64,000 bases of DNA from Cystobacter fuscus (GTDB taxonomy: Bacteria; Myxococcota; Myxococcia; Myxococcales; Myxococcaceae): positions 6,324,001 through 6,388,000 of the forward strand of contig NZ_CP022098.1 in NCBI RefSeq assembly GCF_002305875.1, in the 5' to 3' direction. A program made the position numbers and the translations under genes. A model generated the notes under the pieces. The model was not told the DNA's origin, made no database searches, and saw only the letters and a program-made list of their open reading frames with translations. Numbering within the stretch: the first letter of the stretch is position 1; every line of letters starts with the position of its first letter. Shown one piece after another: positions 1 through 9,406 of the stretch.

Positions 1-1
1 G

Positions 2-832
2 CACGGGCCCAAGGCCGCCGACGACATCTTCAAGCGCGCGCTCGCCGGGAGGGATCCCGCCAAGGTGAGTGACGAGCAGCTCATCAAGGACATCTACGCC
101 GAGCGCGGCCGCAAGAACGGCAGCGGCGAGCTGGTGTACTTCTCGAGCAGCTCGAAGGACGTTCAGCAGGGGGTCTCCGACCGCTACAAGAGCGAGTCCA
201 GGGACGCCCTGTCCCGGCTGGCGCGCGAGCGCGAGGGTGGCACCACCCAGGCGCCGACCCCGGCCCAGACCGAGCAGGTGAAGCCCACCGGGGACAACAA
301 GGCGGCGAAGAAGGTGCAGGTGCCCTTCTACAGCCAGTTCGAGGGCGGCCACGGCTACACGCCGAGCGACACGGCGTGCTTCAAGGCGGCCACGGCGATG
401 GCCAAGGCTGCGGGCGCCACGGTGACGGGGCCGGATCAGCGCATCCAGCTCGGCACCAGCGAGGACAGCAAGGGCCGGCTCACGGTGAACTCGCAGAAGG
501 CCGCCCAGGGCCGCAACTACATCGACCAGCAGCTCAACGCGGGCAAGCCCGTGGTGGTGGGCGTCAGCCACAAGGACGCCAGCTACAACGCGGACGGGCT
601 GACGGACCACTTCGTCACCATCACCGGCCGGGGCACGGACGACAAGGGCCGCACCTACTACACCTTCCACGATCCGGGCACCCGCCACGCCAGCAAGGGC
701 CAGGACACCAACCCCAACAACCGCTTCTACGTGGACGAGCGCACCGGTGGCCTGTACCGGCCGGGCTCGTCGGCCACGGGTGAGATCACCGGGCGCCACT
801 ACGACGTGGCCATGGTGCGCCGCAACGCCTGA
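2..832 (+). CDS. C39-like cysteine peptidase domain protein, 5' end missing
   Basis: The reading frame is open from the first bases of the window, so the gene probably begins upstream; the GTG at 65 is only the first possible start inside the window. The C-terminal half looks like a peptidase C39-like (PF13529-type) papain-fold domain: a Cys in DTACFKAA, a His in DHFVTITG and an Asp in FHDPGTR supply the expected triad, and the run NAGKPVVVGV is typical just before the His. The N-terminal part is charged and low in complexity. The same domain occurs in the LysM-C39-transglycosylase gene at 30.6-32.1 kb (compare DAGRPVLVGV and DHWLTVTG), so the two are paralogues in that domain. Substrate unknown; such domains in myxobacteria are often in secreted or peptidoglycan-directed proteins. 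Confidence 0.75.
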   Translation, partial: HGPKAADDIFKRALAGRDPAKVSDEQLIKDIYAERGRKNGSGELVYFSSSSKDVQQGVSDRYKSESRDALSRLAREREGGTTQAPTPAQTEQVKPTGDNKAAKKVQVPFYSQFEGGHGYTPSDTACFKAATAMAKAAGATVTGPDQRIQLGTSEDSKGRLTVNSQKAAQGRNYIDQQLNAGKPVVVGVSHKDASYNADGLTDHFVTITGRGTDDKGRTYYTFHDPGTRHASKGQDTNPNNRFYVDERTGGLYRPGSSATGEITGRHYDVAMVRRNA

Positions 833-1021
833 GCGGCGGCCGTCCGCGCGGGCTCGGAGTCCCCTTCGGGCCCACGCGCGTTCATCCAGGGCTGAGCATG
901 GGCGGGGGGTGACCGAAATTCCCGCCGATCCGCCCTGAATCCCCGCTCTCCCGCGGCTTCACGTCCCGACGCATCCTCCCTCCACATCGCCCGCCTCCCG
1001 CGGGCCCCCCGAGGATGCATC

Positions 1022-1753
1022 ATGGCCCACCAGCACTCCGACCCCTCCGTCCACCACATCGTTCCGGGCTTTGGCGCCGACCGCGCCGTCCACTACGACA
1101 CCCAGGCGTCCGTCACCCTCGCCGGCGCCCAGGCCATGTATGAGCTCGGCGTCAGCGCGCTGACTGCTCAGCTCGACGGCCAGGACGCCGCGTCGCTGCT
1201 CTTCGTGGGACTGGGCACGGGCGCGGAGTTGATGCCCTACCAACGGTTCGACGTGCCGGGCTGGCGCTTCACGGGCATCGATCCCTCCGAGGCCATGCTC
1301 GCCGTCGCCCGCAAGCGCCTGGAAGCCGAGGGAATGCTCTCCCGGACGAACCTGCACGTCGGCGAGCTGCACACCCTGCCCCCCGGGCCCCCGTTCGATG
1401 GCGCGCAGATGATGGGGGTGCTGCACCATGTGGAAGGCACGGAGGCCCGCGTCGAGCTGCTGCGTGAGGTGACCCGGCGGCTCAAGCCCGGAGCCCCCCT
1501 CGTCCTGGGCTGCCGCGTCGGCATGGACCCCGAGCTGATGAACGTGGAGCTGCGGCGATGGCGGGCGTATGGCCTCCCCCCGGAGTCACTGGAGCATCGG
1601 CGCCAGGCCTTCGCGAAGATGCGGCCCATCGAGTCCGATGCCGCCCTGTTCGCGATGTTCGCCCAGGTGGGACTGGTGGCGCCGCGTCCGATCTTCCTCT
1701 CGCTCCAGTTCAAGGTCTTCCTCGCGCGCTTCGAGCCCGGGGCCGCGAGCTGA
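1022..1753 (+). CDS. class I SAM-dependent methyltransferase
   Basis: A 243-residue protein with the Rossmann-type SAM site: motif I is LFVGLGTGAEL, followed by the acidic strand end GIDPSEAML, and motif IV-like QMMGVLHHVEG. It resembles the type-11/25 methyltransferase superfamily. The start at ATG 1022 has GAGGA about 7 bases upstream. It is a single gene, tail to tail with the enoyl-CoA hydratase. The sequence gives no hint of the methyl acceptor; small-molecule or tRNA substrates are both possible. Confidence 0.8.
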   Translation: MAHQHSDPSVHHIVPGFGADRAVHYDTQASVTLAGAQAMYELGVSALTAQLDGQDAASLLFVGLGTGAELMPYQRFDVPGWRFTGIDPSEAMLAVARKRLEAEGMLSRTNLHVGELHTLPPGPPFDGAQMMGVLHHVEGTEARVELLREVTRRLKPGAPLVLGCRVGMDPELMNVELRRWRAYGLPPESLEHRRQAFAKMRPIESDAALFAMFAQVGLVAPRPIFLSLQFKVFLARFEPGAAS

Positions 1754-1780
1754 GACCCCGGGGGACGCCGCGCCCGCGCC

Positions 1781-2557
1781 TCAGCGACCCTTGTAGACGG
1801 GCTTGCGCTTCTCGGCGAAGGCCTTGAGGCCCTCGAGACGGTCCTCGGTGGCGAGCACCGTCTCGTAGTGCCGCAGCTCCAGCGCGAGCGCCGCGTCCAG
1901 CTCCAGCGACACGCCCTCGTCGATGGCGTGCTTGGCCGTGGCCACCGCCAGGGGCGCGTTCTCCACGATGCTCTCCGCGAGCGAATACGCCGTGTCCAAG
2001 AGGTGCCCCTCGGGCGCCAGCCGGCCCACCAGCCCGATGCTGAAGGCCTCCGCCGCGTTGAGCCGCCGCCCGGTGAGGATGAGATCCTTGGCCCGCCCGG
2101 GGCCCACCAGTCGCGTGAGCCGCTGCGTCCCGCCACCGCCGGGGATGATGCCCAGCTTCACCTCGGTGAGCCCCAGCTCGGCCGCGGGCGCCGCCACCCG
2201 CATGTCACACGCGAGCGCCAGCTCCGTGCCCCCGCCGAACGCCGCCCCGTTGAGCGCCGCGATGAACACGCAATCGCTCTTCTCGATCGCCCGGAAGGTG
2301 CGCCGCAACCCGTCCAGGAAGGCGCGCACCTCGGGCTCGCTCATGGTGCCGCGCTCCTTGAGGTCCGCTCCCGCGCAGAACGCCTTGTCCCCCGCCCCGG
2401 TGATGATCACCGCGCGCGTGTCGTGCCCCTGGGACACCCGGCCCACCAGCGCCTCCAGCTCCGCCAGCATCGCCCGGCTGATGGCGTTGCGCCGCCCCTC
2501 GCCGTCAATGGTCCAGATCTCGATGGGTCCGCGTGCGTCGACCTTGAACTCCGCCAT
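1781..2557 (-). CDS. enoyl-CoA hydratase/isomerase, AUH-like
   Basis: A crotonase-fold protein of 258 residues. The oxyanion-hole segments [10 protein letters not shown] and [16 protein letters not shown] are present, both catalytic glutamates are retained (GGGTELAL and [10 protein letters not shown]), and the [11 protein letters not shown] signature follows. The [10 protein letters not shown] pattern is characteristic of AUH/LiuC, the 3-methylglutaconyl-CoA hydratase of leucine breakdown; that substrate is an inference, supported loosely by an HMG-CoA lyase gene elsewhere in the window. The start is set at ATG 2557 because GGGAGGGG lies just upstream; a longer frame runs on to 2635 but its extra 26 residues do not belong to the family. 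Confidence 0.87.
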   Translation of the reverse strand: MAEFKVDARGPIEIWTIDGEGRRNAISRAMLAELEALVGRVSQGHDTRAVIITGAGDKAFCAGADLKERGTMSEPEVRAFLDGLRRTFRAIEKSDCVFIAALNGAAFGGGTELALACDMRVAAPAAELGLTEVKLGIIPGGGGTQRLTRLVGPGRAKDLILTGRRLNAAEAFSIGLVGRLAPEGHLLDTAYSLAESIVENAPLAVATAKHAIDEGVSLELDAALALELRHYETVLATEDRLEGLKAFAEKRKPVYKGR

Positions 2558-2661
2558 GTACCCCTCCCTGAAGACCGGCCCTCCACCGGGCCGCCACTCG
2601 GCCGCCAGCCTGCGGCGAGTCCCGGGACCTGACAAGGCGGAAACGGTTAGTGTTGGGGGTG

Positions 2662-4629
2662 ATGCGAACCGCGCTCCCCAGCTCCCTCGTCCGCCGGGCT
2701 CCCTGGCTCCTCGCGAGTCTCGGGCCCCTGTTGCTCCTCCCCCTCGTGGCCGATGCCCGCGGTGGAGGGGGTGAGCACTACACCGCCCCCTCCCGGGACC
2801 ATGACTCGGATGGCGGCGGGGGCGGCATTCCCATCTGGCTCATCTTCGAGCTCGTGCGGTTCACCTTCCGCTACCCGCACATCATGCTGCCGCTCATCGG
2901 GCTGTGCTGGTTGGGCTGGCACTTCTACCGCAAGAACCTCCACCCCACGGGCGCCACCCAGCGCGCGCTCCAGCAGCGCGAGGCCGAGTACCGCACCACC
3001 TTCTCCTCCCGGGACGTGCAGGGCTGGGTCAACGCGCTGCGCCTCAAGGATCCCCAGTTCGAGCCGCAAGCCCTGCTCGACAAGACGCGCCAGCTCTTCC
3101 TCCAGGTGCAAGAGGCCTGGTTCCAGCGCGACATGTCCCCCGTGCGTCCCTTCCTCTCGGACGCCACCGCCCAGCGCTTCGACGTGCAGTTGCAGCTCAT
3201 GCGCGCCCAGGGCGTGCGCGACGCCATCACCGACATCCAGGTGCTGGACGTGCAGCTCATTGGGCTCGACCAGAGCGAGTGGTTCGATACCGTGCACCTG
3301 CGCGTGCGCGCCCAGATGCGCGACAACGACGTGGCCGCCTCCGCCTCGGACGAGGAGGCCATCGCCGCCGCCCGGCGCGTGCCCCCCGAGGTCTTCACCG
3401 AGGTCTGGTCCTTCGTGCGCAAGCCCGGGGTGAAGACGCGCATCGGCGAGGATCTCTTCCAGGGCAAGTGCCCCAACTGCGGCGCCCCGTACAACGGCGG
3501 CGCCTCCAACCGCTGCGGCTACTGCGACGCCATCGTCAACTCGGGCAACTACGACTGGACGCTCTCGGAGATCACCCAGGGCATGGAGTACGTGCGCCAC
3601 TACGCCCAGGTGGATCACCTGCTCGCGGCGCGCGAGGCCGATCCCGCCCTCAACCTGCAAGTCCTCGAGGACCGGGCCTCGCTCCTGTTCTGGAAGTGGG
3701 TGGACGCCCAGAGCCGCACCCACACCCAGGGTCTGAACAAGGTGGCGGCCCCCGAGTTCATCTCCCGGCTGAACGAGGACCTGGAGCAGTTGCGGCAGCG
3801 GCGCCTGCGCCGGGTGTTCCTCGAGTGCGCCGTGGGCGGAGTCACCACCCGGGGCTTCGACGTGGTGCCGGGCGGGTTCGACCAGGCCCACGTCGAGGTG
3901 CGCTGGAGCGCGCGCATGGGCCAGGGGCCCGTGGACGGCAAGCCCCCCACCCTGCCCACCGTGCCCCAGCGCTGGGTGTTCACGCTCGTGCGCAAGCATG
4001 GCGCTCGCACCAACACGGACAACGGCATGTCCACCTCGCGCTGCCCCCAGTGCAACGCCGCCCTGACGGACTCGGCCGCCATCACCTGCGACTACTGCGG
4101 CACGGAGCTGGGCCGCGGCGAGCGCGACTGGGTGCTGGCCTCGGCCGATCCCTTCGAATCGTGGGACGCCCGCGCGCAGCGGCGCTACGACGTGGCGCCT
4201 CCCCGGCAGCGGCGCGCCATTCCCCTCGAGGGCGTGACGCCCGTGGAGCCCGAATCCGCGCCCGCGTCGAAGCACGGGGACGACGTCATCACGGATCCCC
4301 AGGAGCGCCAGCGGTTGCTCTACATGATGGCCGCGCTCGCCAGTGCGGATGGGCAGGTGGATCGCACCGAGCGCAAGCTCCTGGAGGACTGCGCGCGCCG
4401 CTGGAGCGTGCCCTGGAGCAACGTGGAAATGGCCATCAACGCGGGGCCGGGGCTGTTCACCCGGCTCGTGCAGCGCGGCACGCCCGAGGCCGAGGTCTTC
4501 CTGAAGAACCTCGTGGACATGGCGCTCGTGGACGGGCGGATCGATCGCAAGGAGCGGCGGATGCTGGAGTTCGCCGCGAGTCACCTGGGCCTGCAGGACA
4601 AGCTCGCGGCGCTGCTCAGCGACCACTGA
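2662..4629 (+). CDS. membrane protein with Tim44-like, two zinc ribbons and TerB domain
   Basis: Order of parts: a signal-anchor or signal peptide (hydrophobic run [14 protein letters not shown]), a Gly/Asp linker, a membrane segment around residues 75-90 ([13 protein letters not shown]), a Tim44-like alpha/beta region (about 105-255), a first zinc ribbon (CPNC then CGYC), a second Tim44/NTF2-like stretch, a second zinc ribbon (CPQC then CDYC) and a C-terminal TerB-like helical domain with its paired acidic motifs [13 protein letters not shown] and [13 protein letters not shown]. TerB-like proteins are linked to metal or membrane stress. Function unknown. The start could also be GTG 2650, which has AGGCGG upstream; the ATG at 2662 follows a G-rich stretch. 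Confidence 0.75.
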   Translation: MRTALPSSLVRRAPWLLASLGPLLLLPLVADARGGGGEHYTAPSRDHDSDGGGGGIPIWLIFELVRFTFRYPHIMLPLIGLCWLGWHFYRKNLHPTGATQRALQQREAEYRTTFSSRDVQGWVNALRLKDPQFEPQALLDKTRQLFLQVQEAWFQRDMSPVRPFLSDATAQRFDVQLQLMRAQGVRDAITDIQVLDVQLIGLDQSEWFDTVHLRVRAQMRDNDVAASASDEEAIAAARRVPPEVFTEVWSFVRKPGVKTRIGEDLFQGKCPNCGAPYNGGASNRCGYCDAIVNSGNYDWTLSEITQGMEYVRHYAQVDHLLAAREADPALNLQVLEDRASLLFWKWVDAQSRTHTQGLNKVAAPEFISRLNEDLEQLRQRRLRRVFLECAVGGVTTRGFDVVPGGFDQAHVEVRWSARMGQGPVDGKPPTLPTVPQRWVFTLVRKHGARTNTDNGMSTSRCPQCNAALTDSAAITCDYCGTELGRGERDWVLASADPFESWDARAQRRYDVAPPRQRRAIPLEGVTPVEPESAPASKHGDDVITDPQERQRLLYMMAALASADGQVDRTERKLLEDCARRWSVPWSNVEMAINAGPGLFTRLVQRGTPEAEVFLKNLVDMALVDGRIDRKERRMLEFAASHLGLQDKLAALLSDH

Positions 4630-4645
4630 CGGAGGGCGGGCCCCG

Positions 4646-5452
4646 TCACCCGCGCACGATCTCGATGCCCGCGTGCGACAGGGCCCGCGTCATTTCGTCG
4701 GGCGCGGCGCTGTCCGTCACGAGCCGATCCACCAGCGACAGCGGCCCCACGAGGTATGGGGCCGTGGTGCCCAGCTTCTCGCCCGCGGCGACGACCATCA
4801 CCTCCGCGGCCGTGCTCACCATCGCGCGTTTGACCTGGGCGTCCTCGTGACTGAAGACGCCCAGGCCGAGCTCCGGGTGCACGCTCGCGGTCCCCAGCAC
4901 GCACACGTCCGCGCGCACCCCGCGGTAGCCATCGACCACCTCGGCCCCGTACATGGCGAGTGACTCCTTGAGCAGCCTCCCCCCGAGCACGATGACCTCG
5001 ACCGTCGGATGCTCCGCCAACGCCGAGGCGACGGGCAGGCTGTGGGTCACCACCGTCAACGCCAGCTCCTTCGGCACGTGCGTCGCGACCGCCATGGCCG
5101 TGGTCCCCGCGTCGAAGAACACCACCTGACCGGGGAGCAGGAAGCGGGCCGCTGTGGCGGCGATGGCGCTCTTGGCCTCCACCGACTCGCTCCGCCGTCC
5201 CGCATAGGTGAGCGAGGTCGGTGACCGAGGAACCGCGCCCCCGTAGACACGTCGCAGCAGCCCCTCCTCGGCGAGCTCGCGCAGGTCGCGACGGACCGTG
5301 TCCTCCGACACGCCGAATCGGGCCGCCAGGTCACTCGCCAGGACACGCTGGTCGCTCGCCAGGGCATCCAGGATCCGCTTGCGCCGCTCACGGGTGAGCG
5401 TGCGTCCTACCTCTTTCACCCGTTCAGGCTTCGAATCCGCCGGATCGTGCAT
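4646..5452 (-). CDS. DeoR-family transcriptional regulator
   Basis: About 268 residues. N-terminal winged helix of the DeoR type: TRERRKRILDALA, then LAARFGVSEDTVRRDLREL and the conserved ending LLRRVYGGAV. The C-terminal DeoRC sensor domain contains FFDAGTTAMAVA and TVVTHSLPVA, the usual phosphosugar-binding segments. The start at ATG 5452 is chosen for GGGAGG six bases upstream. It is divergent from the MFS gene, and repeated motifs lie between them, so it probably controls itself and the transporter. Effector unknown; DeoR family members usually sense a phosphorylated sugar or nucleoside. Confidence 0.87.
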   Translation of the reverse strand: MHDPADSKPERVKEVGRTLTRERRKRILDALASDQRVLASDLAARFGVSEDTVRRDLRELAEEGLLRRVYGGAVPRSPTSLTYAGRRSESVEAKSAIAATAARFLLPGQVVFFDAGTTAMAVATHVPKELALTVVTHSLPVASALAEHPTVEVIVLGGRLLKESLAMYGAEVVDGYRGVRADVCVLGTASVHPELGLGVFSHEDAQVKRAMVSTAAEVMVVAAGEKLGTTAPYLVGPLSLVDRLVTDSAAPDEMTRALSHAGIEIVRG

Positions 5453-5465
5453 ATCGCCTCCCTGC

Positions 5466-5537
5466 TTCATATAGAGTATGCCTGATTCGGAACGTGACAC
5501 GATTCATATCGTATGCCGTCCTGGCATTGGTTCCGAA
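5466..5537. promoter_or_regulatory. candidate DeoR operator region between divergent genes
   Basis: Two related direct repeats occur here: TTCATATAGAGTATGCC (5466-5482) and TTCATATCGTATGCC (5503-5517). An 8-base inverted repeat, TTCGGAAC (5486-5493) and GTTCCGAA (5530-5537), surrounds the second copy. The segment is clearly richer in A/T than its flanks and sits between divergent start codons. A role as regulator-binding site is inferred from position. Confidence 0.5.
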
Positions 5538-5569
5538 AGCCAGCAAGCACGCTCATCCCAAGGCCCTCC

Positions 5570-6814
5570 ATGCATTCTCCCGTCTCCACCACCGCCACGG
5601 CCACCCCTGCCCCGTCGTCCGCCGTGCCGCGCACCCAGACCCGTTGGACCGAGTTCGCGCTGGCGCTCGGAGGCTTCGCCATCGGCACGAGCGAGTTCTC
5701 CATCATGGGCCTGCTGCCGGACGTCGCCCGGGAGCTGCACATCTCCGTGCCACAAGCGGGGCATGTCATCAGCGCGTATGCGCTCGGCGTGATGATTGGA
5801 GCGCCCGTGCTCGCGGTAGCGTGCGCCAGGCTCCCGCGCCACCGCGCGCTGCTGGGAATGATGGCCGCCCTGGCGCTCGGGAACATCGCGAGCGCGGTGG
5901 CCCGCTCCTACGAGAGCCTGATGGTGCTGCGCTTCCTCTCGGGCTTTCCCCACGGCACCTTCTTCGGCATGGCGGCGCTCGTGGTGGCGGACCTGGCGGG
6001 GCCCGCGGCGCGGGCACGTGCCGTCGGACGGCTCATGCTCGGCTTGACGATCGCGTGCGTCGTGGGCTCGCCCCTGGCCACAGGGATCGGCCAGTACGCG
6101 AGCTGGCGCACCGCGTACCTGCTCATCGGAGGGATCGCCGCGAGCGCCTGGTTGCTCACGCTGCTCAACATCCCGAGGTCGGCCGCCGTCGAGGGGGCCA
6201 GTCCGCTGCGTGAGCTCGGAGCGCTGCGGCGCGTACAGGTCTGGCTGACCCTGGGCGTGGGCTCGGTGGGCTTCGGAGGCTTGTTCGCCGTCTATACGTA
6301 CATCACGCCGACGATGACCGAGCTGGCGGGACTGCGCGTGACGCTCGTCCCCTTCGTCCTGTCGGGCGTGGGGCTCGGAATGGTCGTGGGCAATCTGGTG
6401 GGCGCCTCGTTCGCGGACCGCTCGCTGCCGAAGACGATCGTCGCGGCGCTGCTCTGGAACGTCCTCACGCTCATGTCGTTCTGGCTCACCGCGCGCAACC
6501 CGTGGGCCGCGTCGCTGTCCGCCTTCGCGCTCGGCATGGGCTTCGCGCTGGTGCCGGGGTTGCAGACGCGGCTCATGGACGTCGCCGCCGATGCACAGAC
6601 TCTGGCCGCGTCGCTCAACCACTCGGCCTTCAATCTCGCCAACGCGCTTGGGGCCTGGTTCGGGGGCCTGGTGATCTCCGCGGGCTTCGGCTGGAACGCC
6701 ACGGGGGTGGTGGGCGCGGCCATGGCCATCGGAGGATTGACCTTCTTCGCCGTGTCCATGGCCCTGGAGCGCCGGAGCGCCGCTGGCGCTCAGCGAAACG
6801 CGTTCACGACGTAG
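5570..6814 (+). CDS. MFS transporter, DHA1 / AraJ-like
   Basis: About 414 residues with 12 hydrophobic segments. The first helix region GGFAIGTSEFSIMGLLPDVA is the hallmark of the AraJ/YdhP/NepI branch of the DHA1 drug and sugar efflux family (typical ..GTxEFxxxGLLP..). The loop 2-3 region is weak but present (CARLPRHRALLG). The protein is an inner-membrane proton-driven exporter; substrate unknown. Start taken at ATG 5570, after which a Ser/Thr/Pro-rich leader precedes helix 1; an in-frame ATG at 5513 lies inside the regulatory region and is less likely. Divergent partner: the DeoR-type regulator. Confidence 0.87.
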   Translation: MHSPVSTTATATPAPSSAVPRTQTRWTEFALALGGFAIGTSEFSIMGLLPDVARELHISVPQAGHVISAYALGVMIGAPVLAVACARLPRHRALLGMMAALALGNIASAVARSYESLMVLRFLSGFPHGTFFGMAALVVADLAGPAARARAVGRLMLGLTIACVVGSPLATGIGQYASWRTAYLLIGGIAASAWLLTLLNIPRSAAVEGASPLRELGALRRVQVWLTLGVGSVGFGGLFAVYTYITPTMTELAGLRVTLVPFVLSGVGLGMVVGNLVGASFADRSLPKTIVAALLWNVLTLMSFWLTARNPWAASLSAFALGMGFALVPGLQTRLMDVAADAQTLAASLNHSAFNLANALGAWFGGLVISAGFGWNATGVVGAAMAIGGLTFFAVSMALERRSAAGAQRNAFTT

Positions 6815-6912
6815 AGCGACCCTCTCCCTCCGCAGGGCCCCCATCCCACCTATACGCCCTCCGGTTGCGTCTGGGTCCGTCACGGACTCCGCAACGGACG
6901 CATCGCGGCGCT

Positions 6913-6952
6913 CCGGGCGGCGGCGTCCCGCGCACTGCTGTCCGCCGCCCGG
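6913..6952. terminator. hairpin between convergent genes
   Basis: A perfect 11-base stem, CCGGGCGGCGG (6913-6923) with CCGCCGCCCGG (6942-6952), loop of 18. It lies between the 3' ends of the MFS gene and the serine-hydrolase gene. There is no U-tract, so it is a bidirectional terminator candidate by position only. Confidence 0.45.
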
Positions 6953-6966
6953 GCCCGGCGCTCGCC

Positions 6967-9057
6967 TCAGCGCTCCGGGGCCACCTCGTCGAAGACGTAC
7001 TCGTGCTGCTCGTCGCGCACGACGAGGGCGCGGCGGCCCTCGCGGTTGGTGACGACGAACTCCGTACCCACGTTGCCCGGCTCGATGCTCACGAAGGTGA
7101 GGCTGCCGTCCTCCTCTTTGCGCGTGGCGACGGCGGTGCTCCACTCACCGAGGTCGAAGATGGTGCGCCCGTCGCGCCCGGTGCGCACCGCGAGGTCGCC
7201 CAGCGCGTCGCTGTGGTAGCGCGGGGCGAGCGCGCGCACGGCCTCGGGGTCGGGCGGCAGCGTGAGGCGCTCGCGAGCGCGCTGAATCGTCGTGCGCAGC
7301 GACTGGGCCCGCGCCTTCACGTCCTCCTCGGCCTCGGGCCGGCCGTCGTAGAGCACCTCGAGAAGCCGGCGCCTGAAGGCGCCGAGCATGAAGGCGCCGG
7401 AGTCCGCGTTCGTAAGGATGACGGCGCCCACACCCGCCTCTGGCAGCCACAGCATGTCGCTGTGGTAGCCGAAGATGCCGCCGCCATGGTGCACCACCGT
7501 GGCGCCCGAGGTGCGGTCCACCCCCAGGCCCATGCCGTACGTCACGTCCTCACCCACCGACACCTGGGGCGCGTAGCGCGCGAGCAGGTTCTCCTCGGAG
7601 ACGAGCCGCTTGCCGTCGGGCAGCGCGCCGCGCGCGAGCTCCAACTGCACGTAGCGCGACAGGTCGCGCACGCTCGTCCACACCCCGCCCGCGGGCCGCA
7701 TCGGCACCACCTCGTAGTTGAGGTCCATCTTCTCCACCACCGTGCGCCCGTCCACGTCCCACCCGTGCGGGCTCGCATGGTTGCGGCGCAGCGCGCGCGC
7801 GAAGTCGAAGGTGGTGTCCGTCATCCCGAGCGGCTTGAACACCTGGCTGTCCATCGCCGCGTCGTAGGCCGCGCCCAGCTCACGATTCGGGTACAGCAAC
7901 CGACCACCCACGAAGCCCGCGGCCGCCGCCATCAGGTTGCTGTACTGGAACACCTCGCCGAACTTGCTCGTGGGCTGCATCGTGCCCAGCAGCTTCATCG
8001 AGGAGGCTGGCGTGGCGTTCTCGTACTCGAAGTACAACTCCATGTCCTGCCGCGGCATGCCCGTACACGCGCAGATGAGGTGCTTCACCAGCACCCGCGA
8101 CGTGGTGTCCGCGTCGCCCAGCTTGAAGGACGGGTCCACCTGCACCACCGGCTGCTCCCACGCGAGCTTCTTCGCGTCCACCAGCCGCGCGAGCAGCAGC
8201 GTGGTGAGAGCCTTGGTGTTGGAGCCCGCCATGAAGAGCGTGTCCGCGTCCACCTTCTGCGGCTTGCCCAGCTCGCGCACGCCCACGCCGCCCTCGAAGA
8301 CGACCTTGCCGTCCTGGATGAGGCTGAAGCCGACGCCCGGCACCTCGAGCTCCTTCGCCGAGCGATCCACGAACGAACGCATCGCCTCCACACGGGCGGC
8401 GTCCAGCGGGTGCGGCTTCTTGCCGGCGAAGGACTCGCGCGCGTAGCCCTTGGGACGCAGGCTGCCGATGAGCAGGCCCGTGGGCGCATCGCGCCGCTCC
8501 AGCGTGGCGTTCGTGCCGTCGACGAGGATGACAGTCCACGCGCCGCCCGCGCGCAGCGCCATCGCGTACACGGTGCGCTTCTCGTTGGGCGAGGTCTCGT
8601 AGGTGTAGCTGCGGAGTTCCTCCCAGCCGTCGCGGCCCGGCCCCGGCGTGGCGAGTTGGAGCTTGCGCTGCATGGCGGGGTCGGCTGCCTTCCACGCCGC
8701 CGCCACCGCCGCGTCCGCGTCCGCCGCGGTGCCTACGTCCACCAGCACCACCCGGGTATCCTTCTCGGGCGGCTCGAGGAGGACCGAGGCCTCGCGCGTG
8801 GTCACCGTCCAGCCCGAGGGCGCGGTGAACGTCGCGCCGCCGGGCATGGTGCGCAGCGTGTCCGCGGCCAGCGTCTCGCTCGCCGGGGCGGGTACGGCCG
8901 GGGCCGCAGAGGTGGGCACGGCCGGGCCCGCAGGGGTGGGCGCCGGCGTGGACGTCGCGGTCGGATGCTGCAGCAGCAGCGCCTCGGCGCTGCGCGGGCC
9001 GGAGGCGCACGCGGACAGCGTGAGACAGAGGGCTGCGACTGCTGCGGGACGGTGCAT
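6967..9057 (-). CDS. secreted lipoprotein, class C beta-lactamase-like serine hydrolase
   Basis: About 696 residues. The N-terminus is a lipoprotein signal with lipobox LSAC and an Ala/Pro-rich linker. A domain of about 200 residues follows that I do not recognise, and then a beta-lactamase (PF00144-type) domain. Catalytic motifs are visible: SNTK as the SxxK nucleophile, YSN as the YxN motif, and HHGGG in the place of KTG. The family includes D-aminopeptidases, esterases and peptidoglycan-related hydrolases; true beta-lactamase activity is not implied. The start at ATG 9057 is backed by GGAGAGG upstream and by the signal peptide that begins there. It stands alone, convergent with the MFS gene. 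Confidence 0.85.
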   Translation of the reverse strand: MHRPAAVAALCLTLSACASGPRSAEALLLQHPTATSTPAPTPAGPAVPTSAAPAVPAPASETLAADTLRTMPGGATFTAPSGWTVTTREASVLLEPPEKDTRVVLVDVGTAADADAAVAAAWKAADPAMQRKLQLATPGPGRDGWEELRSYTYETSPNEKRTVYAMALRAGGAWTVILVDGTNATLERRDAPTGLLIGSLRPKGYARESFAGKKPHPLDAARVEAMRSFVDRSAKELEVPGVGFSLIQDGKVVFEGGVGVRELGKPQKVDADTLFMAGSNTKALTTLLLARLVDAKKLAWEQPVVQVDPSFKLGDADTTSRVLVKHLICACTGMPRQDMELYFEYENATPASSMKLLGTMQPTSKFGEVFQYSNLMAAAAGFVGGRLLYPNRELGAAYDAAMDSQVFKPLGMTDTTFDFARALRRNHASPHGWDVDGRTVVEKMDLNYEVVPMRPAGGVWTSVRDLSRYVQLELARGALPDGKRLVSEENLLARYAPQVSVGEDVTYGMGLGVDRTSGATVVHHGGGIFGYHSDMLWLPEAGVGAVILTNADSGAFMLGAFRRRLLEVLYDGRPEAEEDVKARAQSLRTTIQRARERLTLPPDPEAVRALAPRYHSDALGDLAVRTGRDGRTIFDLGEWSTAVATRKEEDGSLTFVSIEPGNVGTEFVVTNREGRRALVVRDEQHEYVFDEVAPER

Positions 9058-9282
9058 GGGCCTCTCCCTGGATAGGCGGTGGCCGCAACCTACCGGCTCC
9101 CGAGCATGAAAGCGCAGACATGGGACGACCACGGTCTGATATTGAAACCTGTCTATGCTTGGCAGGAAGGCGCTCCCGTTATGAACGTGGCATTCAGGGT
9201 CATCATCGAAGTGGATGTTTGAATCCCATCGACAACTATGTGATTGCTCGTTGGTACTAATTGTTTACTCCCCTGCTCCTGG

Positions 9283-9308
9283 ATTGATGGGGGTCAAAAA
9301 CCATCAAT
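9283..9308. repeat. A/T-rich inverted repeat downstream of lipoprotein gene
   Basis: ATTGATGG (9283-9290) pairs perfectly with CCATCAAT (9301-9308) across a 10-base loop; the outer two positions extend it with one G-T pair. It lies about 100 bases beyond the stop of the lipoprotein gene that ends at 9407 and could terminate that transcript, or be an operator. The rest of the 9058-9406 gap is notably A/T-rich and holds no gene that I can see. Confidence 0.4.
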
Positions 9309-9406
9309 TCAGGTCTCCTCTGGCGCTCGCAGCTACATTCCACACTACACGGGGCACGCACCCGAGGTGAACCGACCGGCGGAGCGTTCGGGCAGGGGTC
9401 CGGCGC

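Noticed and set aside
2647..4626. 659-codon open frame on the minus strand opposite the Tim44/TerB gene
   Set aside because: It mirrors the real gene exactly, its product is His/Gly/Leu-rich shadow sequence typical of GC-rich antisense frames, and the plus-strand product has recognisable domains.
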